DNA from: Xenophilus sp. E41
GTDB lineage: Bacteria; Pseudomonadota; Gammaproteobacteria; Burkholderiales; Burkholderiaceae_C
Length of the DNA stretch: 52,756 nt
Assembly (NCBI RefSeq): GCF_003671765.1
Contig: NZ_QPIB01000012.1
Location: forward strand, 1 to 52,756
Reading direction: 5' to 3'
Position 1 is the stretch's first letter; each line of letters begins with the position of its first letter. This document shows positions 47,112 through 52,756 of this stretch, one piece after another. The position numbers and the translations under genes are program-made. A model generated the notes under the pieces. The model had not been told where the DNA came from and ran no database searches. It saw only the letters and a program-made list of their open reading frames with translations.

Positions 47112-50100
47112 AAGCCCTCCGGGCAGGAGAACTCGCGCAGCTCCTTCAGGCGGATCGGGTGCTGCACGCTGTTGGTCGTGACCTCGAACTTGGCGCGGCG
47201 CGCGTCGAGCTGGAAGGTGATGAGGAATTTCTCCGGCCCGTCGCCCGAGGCGAGCTGGCCGCGGTCGAGCATCTTGAACAGCGCCCACGGCCCTTCGGTG
47301 ACCTGGCCCGAGGTGCCGCCGGCCGTCGGCGGCTGCACGGTGATGCGCACCTGGTTGGTGTTGCGCGGGCCGGGCCACTGCACGGTCATGGGCACGATCG
47401 GGCCGTGCGCGTACTTCACGAGCTGGCCGTCGACGTCGAGCGTGAACTGGGTGATGCCCGCATCGAGCTCGACCGGCTTGAAGTCCAGGCGCATCGCCGG
47501 GCCGCGGCCACCGCCGCGGAAGAAGACCTGCTTGATCAGGTCGGCGCGCTCGAACTGCTGCAGCGCCGAGGTGGAAATCGCGCCCTGCTCCGCCACCGGC
47601 TTGTAGCGCCAGGGGCGGCGGCTGGTGTCGACCAGTTGCGCGAGGCGCTTCTGGAAGAAGTCGTCCATCATGCCGCCGGGGCCGAACATCTGGCCGAAGT
47701 CCTCGGGCAGTACGTCGCGGCTGCTCGACTCGACGAAGGGGTAGCGGCCCGTGATGGCGCGCTGGCAGAACTCGGTGACCGGCCGCAGGTCCTGGCTCAG
47801 GTTGCCGCGCTCGGCCACGCGGGCCTGCGCGGCGCCGCTGGTGCTGAGGTTCTCGACCATCGAGCGCACCGGCTCGGGCAGCCGGCCCGCATCGGACTTG
47901 AGCTTGCCTGCCACGTCGCCGGGCGGCGGCGAGGTGCGGCTCTTGACGGCGGTGTCGACCGCGGTGAGGTAGACGTAGACCTCGTTGAAGAGCTTGAGCG
48001 CATCGTCCAGCGGCGCCGGGCCACCCGGCGTGGGCGACACCACCAGCCGGCGCAGCGATTCGAAGCGGTCGTCGACGATGCTTTCGATGCGCTTGCCCGG
48101 GGCCAGCTGCTGCCGGTTCGCGTCGCCGCCGCCGAAGAGCTCTTCCAGGCCCTTGCGCGTGTTGCGCACCGTTTCGGCCGCCTTGCCCACGGCCGACTTG
48201 TCGCCGTCCTTCGGCGTGAGCGTGGTTTCCTTGACCACGGCGCGCAGGAAGTTGGCCAGCGGCGAATCGGCGCCCGAGAGAATGCGCGCGATCTCGATGT
48301 TCTTCTCCAGGCCCGACACGCGGATCAGCCGCACGTCGGCAAGCATCGCCTCCCACACCTTGACGTACTCCTGCAGGTACAGGCGGCGCACGCGGTCGGT
48401 GAGCTCGCCCAGCGCCGCCGCATCGCGCAGGCGGTCGGCCGCGCCGGTGCCCTGCCCCAGCACCCACGGGTCCTCGGCGGCGATGAGGCCGGTGACCACG
48501 ACCACCTCGTTCTGGAAGCGCTTGTGGTAGCCGTCGTAGGTGAACATGCCCGGCACGCCTTCGGTCAGCGGCTTGCCGCTGGGCCGCTCGAACACCAGGG
48601 GCCCCGAGGGCCCGGTGGCGGCGGCGATGCTGAAGTTGGGCACGTCCTTGCCCAGGCGCTGGCGCTTGAGGCGGCTGAAGATGCGCTGCTCGGTCGGGTA
48701 GCTGGCCAGCAGCGCGCGCACGCTGCGCACCAGGTTCTCGTCCATCTTGAGCGGTGCGCGCGGCGGGCCCTGCGCGATCAGGATGTCGAGCTGGTCCTCC
48801 AGCAGCCTGCGCTGGTCCTCGGGGATGCCGCGGTCCAGGCTGCGCGCCCAGTCCAGCGTGATCCAGGCCTTGAGCGCCTCGGCGTCGAAGTGCTCCGGCT
48901 GATGGATCATGAGGTAGCTCTTGAGCGCCTCGTAGGTGAACTCCAGGTTGTCCTTCTGCGCGGTGCGCAGCTGGTCCTCGATGCGCTTGGCCAGCTGCGG
49001 CAGGAAGGCCTCGTTGAGCGCGCGCTGATGCGCGGTCTGCGCGGCGGCGTCGAGCTTGTCGCCCTGGTACAGGCCCAGCGTCATCGAGAAGGGTTCGTCG
49101 CCCTGCCGGTTGAGCGGCGTCTTCCAGATGTCGCGCAGGCCCTGCAGCACGGGCGCGACCTGCACCAGGTTCTGCGTCTGTGCCGGCAAGGCCGCAAGCT
49201 GTTGGCGCGCGGGTTCGACCCTGGCCTCGACCGACTTCACGTACGCGAGGTTCTGCCAGGCGCTGTAGCCCCAGCCGGCGAGCAGGCCGGCGGTGACGAG
49301 CAGCATCGCCGTCATCCCCGCCAGGCGCAGCGCGTGGCGGCGGCGCTCCAGCTTCACGTCGGCACCCGCGAGCCGCTGTTCGGGGAACACCACGTCCTTG
49401 AGCAGCGTGGTGAGGAAGTAGCTGCGGCCGCTGCTCTTCTGCGGCGCGAGGATGGCGCGTTCGAGCCCGAAGCTGCGCGCCAGGCTGCCCATCACGCGGT
49501 CGATCGGGCTGCCTTCCTGCGTGCCGCTGGTGAAGTACACGCCCCGCACCCACGGCGGCTGCGCGAAGCGCGAGCCGGTGAAGACCTGGTCGAGCAGGTC
49601 CTGCAGCACGGGGCCGATGGACGCGAACTGTGCCGGGAAGCCGAAGATGGCCGCGCGCCGCGTGCCGTCGGTCTCCTGCTGCATGCGCTCGATCAGCCCG
49701 TTGTTGACGCGGTCGTGCAGCAGCGCGAACTCGCGCTGGAAAGGCGCGTTGAGGCCGTGCTCGGAAAGCTGCGTGCCCTCCTCCGGTGGCAATGTGAAGC
49801 CGAAGACCTGCGCGCGCTGCTCCTTGCCCAGGTCGGCGAAGTAGTCGGTGAAGCCGTACAGCAGGTCGCTCTTGGTCACGAGCACATAGACCGGCAGGCG
49901 GGTGGTGAGACGCTCGTCGAGTTCGAGCAGGCGCGCGCGGATCGATGCGGCCAGTGCGCTGCGCGCCTCCACGCCCTGGCTCAGCAGGTCGGCCACGCTG
50001 ACGGTGAGAAACACGCCGTTGAGCGGCCTGCGCGGGCGCGCCTTCTTGAGCAGGCCCAGGAAGCCGTCCCAGGCGCTCTTGTCCTCGCTCTGGTGGCTGT

Positions 50101-50710
50101 CCTGCGTGGTGTAGCGGCCGGCCGTGTCGATGAGCACCGCCTCGTCGGTGAACCACCAGTCGCAGTTGCGCGTGCCCCCGACGCCGCGGATCGCGCCGGG
50201 GCCGAACTTCTCGGCCAGCGGGAAGGACAGGCCCGAGTTGACCAGCGCCGTCGTCTTGCCCGAGCCCGGCGCGCCGATGAAGACATACCAGGGCAGGTCG
50301 TACAGGTAGCTGCCGCCCGAGAGCGAGAGCCAGTCGCGCAGGCCCGGCTTCTTGCCAGCGGCATGCAGGCGCATCTTCTTGAGCGTGGCGATGGCCTCGG
50401 AGAAGCGGTCGCCGAGGATCTTCTGCTCGCCGTTCTCCGGGGCCGCGGTCTTCACCGTCGGCGCCTTCATCAGGCCGTCGGTCAGGTGCTGGCTCGCGCG
50501 CCGCACACGCCAGCGTCGCAGCAGCGCGCGCAGCACCACCAGCAGCACGATCGCGCCGATGAGGATGGCGCGCGCGAGCTCGCTCTCCAGCGGTGCCTTC
50601 TCGCCGATCCTGACCAGCGGGCCGATCCACCAGATCAGCAGACCCAGGACGAGCAGCGCCAGCACCGTGAGCAGCAGGGGGTGGAACAGGAAACGAAACA
50701 CCTTCTTCAT
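47108..50710 (-). CDS. tssM: T6SS inner-membrane complex protein TssM (IcmF)
   Basis: A 1200-residue TssM of normal length. Membrane segments lie at about 10-30 and 47-63, and a third near 460 (GMTAMLLVTAGLLAGWGYSA). The cytoplasmic domain has an intact Walker A, GAPGSGKT (146-153), with WWFTDEAVLIDTAGRYTTQD, NGVFLTVSVADLL and LPVYVLVTKSDLLYGF. The long periplasmic part contacts TssJ and TssL and ends in the usual beta domain. It follows tssL, with a second-type repeat in between. The shorter IcmF-like protein at 13059 lacks the Walker A residues and the periplasmic part. Confidence 0.96.
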   Translation of the reverse strand: MKKVFRFLFHPLLLTVLALLVLGLLIWWIGPLVRIGEKAPLESELARAILIGAIVLLVVLRALLRRWRVRRASQHLTDGLMKAPTVKTAAPENGEQKILGDRFSEAIATLKKMRLHAAGKKPGLRDWLSLSGGSYLYDLPWYVFIGAPGSGKTTALVNSGLSFPLAEKFGPGAIRGVGGTRNCDWWFTDEAVLIDTAGRYTTQDSHQSEDKSAWDGFLGLLKKARPRRPLNGVFLTVSVADLLSQGVEARSALAASIRARLLELDERLTTRLPVYVLVTKSDLLYGFTDYFADLGKEQRAQVFGFTLPPEEGTQLSEHGLNAPFQREFALLHDRVNNGLIERMQQETDGTRRAAIFGFPAQFASIGPVLQDLLDQVFTGSRFAQPPWVRGVYFTSGTQEGSPIDRVMGSLARSFGLERAILAPQKSSGRSYFLTTLLKDVVFPEQRLAGADVKLERRRHALRLAGMTAMLLVTAGLLAGWGYSAWQNLAYVKSVEARVEPARQQLAALPAQTQNLVQVAPVLQGLRDIWKTPLNRQGDEPFSMTLGLYQGDKLDAAAQTAHQRALNEAFLPQLAKRIEDQLRTAQKDNLEFTYEALKSYLMIHQPEHFDAEALKAWITLDWARSLDRGIPEDQRRLLEDQLDILIAQGPPRAPLKMDENLVRSVRALLASYPTEQRIFSRLKRQRLGKDVPNFSIAAATGPSGPLVFERPSGKPLTEGVPGMFTYDGYHKRFQNEVVVVTGLIAAEDPWVLGQGTGAADRLRDAAALGELTDRVRRLYLQEYVKVWEAMLADVRLIRVSGLEKNIEIARILSGADSPLANFLRAVVKETTLTPKDGDKSAVGKAAETVRNTRKGLEELFGGGDANRQQLAPGKRIESIVDDRFESLRRLVVSPTPGGPAPLDDALKLFNEVYVYLTAVDTAVKSRTSPPPGDVAGKLKSDAGRLPEPVRSMVENLSTSGAAQARVAERGNLSQDLRPVTEFCQRAITGRYPFVESSSRDVLPEDFGQMFGPGGMMDDFFQKRLAQLVDTSRRPWRYKPVAEQGAISTSALQQFERADLIKQVFFRGGGRGPAMRLDFKPVELDAGITQFTLDVDGQLVKYAHGPIVPMTVQWPGPRNTNQVRITVQPPTAGGTSGQVTEGPWALFKMLDRGQLASGDGPEKFLITFQLDARRAKFEVTTNSVQHPIRLKELREFSCPEGL

Positions 50711-50726
50711 CGCCGGGCCGTCCCAA

Positions 50727-50793
50727 GATGAAAAGCCGCCCCCTCGGGGGGCAGCGACCACACGGAGTGGGGAGCGTGGGGGCACTGTTTCAT
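50727..50793 (-). repeat. Second-type 3'-end repeat after tssL (hairpin)
   Basis: On the reverse strand the element starts with TGAAACAGTGCCCCCACG, whose TGA is the tssL stop codon, and ends in the stem GCCCCCC/GGGGGGC-like CCCCCCGAGGGGGCGGC. It fills the gap to tssM. It resembles 6438-6497 after trpG. I recall similar sequences as frequent in Comamonadaceae. Confidence 0.5.
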
Positions 50794-52142
50794 CGCGGAG
50801 CTCCCGGAGTGGGGGCAGCCGGTGCCGCGGGCGGTGGTGACGACGCGATGCGTTCCGGCTCGGTCAGCAGCACGATGTCCACCCGGCGGTTGCGCGCGCG
50901 GTTGGCCGGCGTGTCGTTGGCGGCCACCGGCTCGGCGTCGGCCTTGCCCTCGGCCTTCATGCGGGCCGGGTCGACCAGGCTCGTGAGGGCCGTCTTCACC
51001 GCGTCGGCGCGCGCCGTGGACAGGTGCCAGTTCGACGGGTAGCGCAGCGAGCGGATCGGCTGGTTGTCGGAGTGGCCGGTGATGAGCACGTCGCCCTTGA
51101 CCTCGGCCAGCGCCTGGCCGATGCGCACCAGCACCGGCATCGAGGCGGCCATCGGCTCGGCGCTGCCCGAGGCGAAGAACGCGTCGCCGCGCAGGCGCAC
51201 CACCGAGCGGTCGGCCTCGTCGGTGACGGTGACCAGGCCCTGGCGCACCTCGGGTTCGAGGAAGCGCGCGAGGCGCGGCACCTTGGCCGGCGGCGCGGGC
51301 GGCGCGATCTGCACGTTGGGCATGCGCAGCCCCGCGAGCTGCGACCAGGTGGTGTCGGAGCGGTTGTTGAGCCAGATGCGAAGCGCGAACCAGCTCAGGG
51401 CCAGCAGCAGCAACAGGCCCGCGCCGATGACCCACAGCGGGACCGACTCGCGCAGGCGCGCCGTGCCGCCGCCCTGCCCGCGCCAGTGCGGCGAGAGCGC
51501 CGGCTCGACCGCGGGCCGCTCCTTGCGGATCAGGTCGCCCAGGCGCTGGCGCACCGTGTCGAGCTGCGCCTTGCCGTTGTCGAGCACGCGGTAGCGGCCC
51601 TCGAAACCGAGGGCCAGCACGCAGTAGATGAGTTCGAGCAGGTCGCGGTGCCTGGGCACGTCCTGCGCCAGCTTGGCCAGCAGCTGGAAGACCTTCTCGC
51701 CGCCCCAGGTCTCGTTGTGGAACTGCACCAGCAGGCTCTGCTTGTTCCAGCCGGCCTGCACGCCCCAGGGCGTGTTGGCGACGGCCTCGTCGAGGGCGGT
51801 GCACAGGATGTAGCGCGCGGCGAGCACCGACTCGTTCGACGCGCCCGCGCGCCGCGCGGCGGCGTCGAACTGCTGCACCGCTTCTGCCGTCGATGCGCGC
51901 AGGGCGGACACGTTGGGCTGCTGCACCAGGTTGCGCAGCTTGCCCATCAGCACCAGCAGCCGGCCGGCGGCCGACACCAGCGGGTTGAGCAGGCCGAGGT
52001 CGCCCAGCTCGGCGGGCAGCGGCTCGGCGGCGGCCGCCGGGATGGGCATCGGTGGCGGTGCCGAGCCGCCGGGCGAGCGCGGCTTGGGCTTGATGACCGT
52101 GCGCTCGGATTCGAAGGCGGCGAAGGGATCGGGGGTGCTCAT
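50790..52142 (-). CDS. tssL: T6SS inner-membrane complex protein TssL with OmpA-like domain
   Basis: A 450-residue TssL (DotU). Residues about 60-230 are the cytoplasmic hook domain (LAARYILCTALDEAVANTPW, FQLLAKLAQDVPRHRDLLEL, YCVLALGFEGRYRVLDNG). A single membrane helix is near 258-278 (VPLWVIGAGLLLLLALSWFA). The periplasmic end is an OmpA-like peptidoglycan-binding domain (LITGHSDNQPIRSLRYPSNW, LSTARADAV, RARNRRVDIVL). The fused domain makes a separate TagL unnecessary. The ATG at 52142 has a GAGG site. Confidence 0.95.
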   Translation of the reverse strand: MSTPDPFAAFESERTVIKPKPRSPGGSAPPPMPIPAAAAEPLPAELGDLGLLNPLVSAAGRLLVLMGKLRNLVQQPNVSALRASTAEAVQQFDAAARRAGASNESVLAARYILCTALDEAVANTPWGVQAGWNKQSLLVQFHNETWGGEKVFQLLAKLAQDVPRHRDLLELIYCVLALGFEGRYRVLDNGKAQLDTVRQRLGDLIRKERPAVEPALSPHWRGQGGGTARLRESVPLWVIGAGLLLLLALSWFALRIWLNNRSDTTWSQLAGLRMPNVQIAPPAPPAKVPRLARFLEPEVRQGLVTVTDEADRSVVRLRGDAFFASGSAEPMAASMPVLVRIGQALAEVKGDVLITGHSDNQPIRSLRYPSNWHLSTARADAVKTALTSLVDPARMKAEGKADAEPVAANDTPANRARNRRVDIVLLTEPERIASSPPPAAPAAPTPGAPR

Positions 52143-52275
52143 GATCCGGTGGCCTCGGTGAGGGGTTGGACCTTCTGCGCGTTGCAAAGAAGGGGCTCTG
52201 CATTGGCCTTGCTGGGCGTGCCGCGGCAGGAGCCGGGATGTCGCCCCGGCGGGCGACCTACTTTTCTTTGTCTCG

Positions 52276-52756
52276 CCAAAGAAAAGTAGGCAAAAGAAAG
52301 GCGACCCCACTGTCTGCGTCCCTTCGCTTCGCTACGGGCAACCTGCGGTGCTCGCGGCTGGCGGGGTCCGCGCAAACTCGCTTCGCTCAAACATGCGCGG
52401 CCCTCTTTCCGCCAGCCGCTGCGCTCCTCGGCGCATACAGAGGGGACCAGGGTCAACAAGGCTGCTGCGCAGCCTTGTCCTTGTTCTTTGTTTTTCCGAG
52501 GGCCGAGCGAAGCGATGGCCCGTTCTGGTGGGTCCCTTCTGGATGCGCCTGCGACGTGGCGCTGGCGGGGTGGCAGCTGTGCCGCGCGCGGCAACAGCTG
52601 CTTCGTCATCTGACTCGCTGCAGCTGTTCGAGCGCAGCGCGAAGCGCGTAGCGAGTTCTGCAGCGCACCCCGACAGCGTCGCGGCGCAGGTTGCCCGCAG
52701 CGAAGCGGAGGGTCGCAGCCAGCAGGGTCGCCTTTTCTTTGCCTACTTTCTTTTGG
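52276..52756. mobile_element. Gene-free element with 72-bp imperfect inverted repeats
   Basis: Arms 52276-52347 and 52685-52756 are imperfect inverted copies of equal length. They share CAAAAGAAAGGCGACC-like and CGGGCAACCTGCG blocks. The left arm begins inside a hairpin (CTACTTTTCTTTG/CAAAGAAAAGTAG, 52259-52290). Between the arms I see no gene. There is a 9-bp stem CAAGGCTGC/GCAGCCTTG at 52457-52477. It looks like a MITE-like or other non-autonomous dispersed element. The right arm probably continues past the edge. The stretch 52143-52275 holds only the tssL leader and this hairpin. Confidence 0.5.

Noticed and set aside
46871-50731. A very long open frame (about 1290 codons) on the + strand opposite tssM, tagF and part of the run
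   Set aside because: It is antisense to well-supported tssM/tagF, has the Arg/Ala/His-rich composition typical of GC-rich shadow frames, and shows no domain.
52143-52756. A possible protein-coding gene upstream of tssL
   Set aside because: Frames here consist of repeat sequence in both strands, with no domain and no binding site; the region is better explained by the inverted-repeat element.

Overview
The window is a GC-rich chromosomal segment of a betaproteobacterium, most likely a member of the Comamonadaceae (Burkholderiales; Variovorax/Acidovorax-like). The reasons are the tRNA-Tyr/Gly/Thr-tuf arrangement, the trpE-G-D-C-ung block with ltaE and lysE family genes inside it, and short dispersed repeats of a kind I associate with that family. 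I could not identify the species.

Left part (1-11.5 kb), housekeeping. The 5' end of tuf lies at the left edge with tRNA-Thr, tRNA-Gly and tRNA-Tyr upstream of it, all read leftwards from a good sigma70-type promoter at 584-612. A patatin-like phospholipase gene follows on the + strand. Next comes a leftward trp block: trpE, a GxxExxY nuclease-fold gene, trpG, L-threonine aldolase, a LysE-family exporter, trpD, trpC and ung. Upstream of trpE is a candidate leader peptide with two Trp codons, followed by four mutually complementary 7-nt arms. The GxxExxY gene sits in a roughly 500-bp unit bounded by 49-bp inverted repeats (46/49). A secreted chalcone-isomerase-like protein, gph and an orphan LuxR-type response regulator complete this part.

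Middle and right part (11.7-52.1 kb), one large type VI secretion system (T6SS) locus. On the + strand are a DotU-like protein and a small IcmF-like protein with a degenerate nucleotide-binding loop, then (after tssJ on the - strand) tssA, tssB, tssC, hcp, a possible peptidoglycan-binding protein and a DUF4892-OmpA-like protein. From 52.1 kb down to 20.2 kb about 21 genes run in one direction on the - strand: tssL, tssM, tagF, ppkA, mltA-like, a sigma-factor-like gene, an anti-sigma-like membrane protein, a secreted caspase-fold protease, a second hcp, tagJ, tssE, tssF, tssG, clpV, vgrG, DUF2169-pentapeptide, a 31-codon ORF, pentapeptide, DUF3540, DUF4150/PAAR-like, tagH and pppA. Many neighbours overlap by 1-8 bp, so the run looks co-transcribed in long blocks. 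Baseplate, sheath, tube, membrane complex, recycling ATPase and the PpkA/PppA/TagH/TagF switch are all present. Only tssK is not seen and is probably just beyond the right edge.

The right end (52143-52756) has no gene. It holds an element with 72-bp imperfect inverted repeats. A dispersed repeat of about 50-60 bp occurs at least six times in the window. It provides the ribosome binding site of ung and ltaE, the stop codon of pppA, and a similar in-frame peptide inserted into two unrelated proteins (LysE-family exporter and ClpV).
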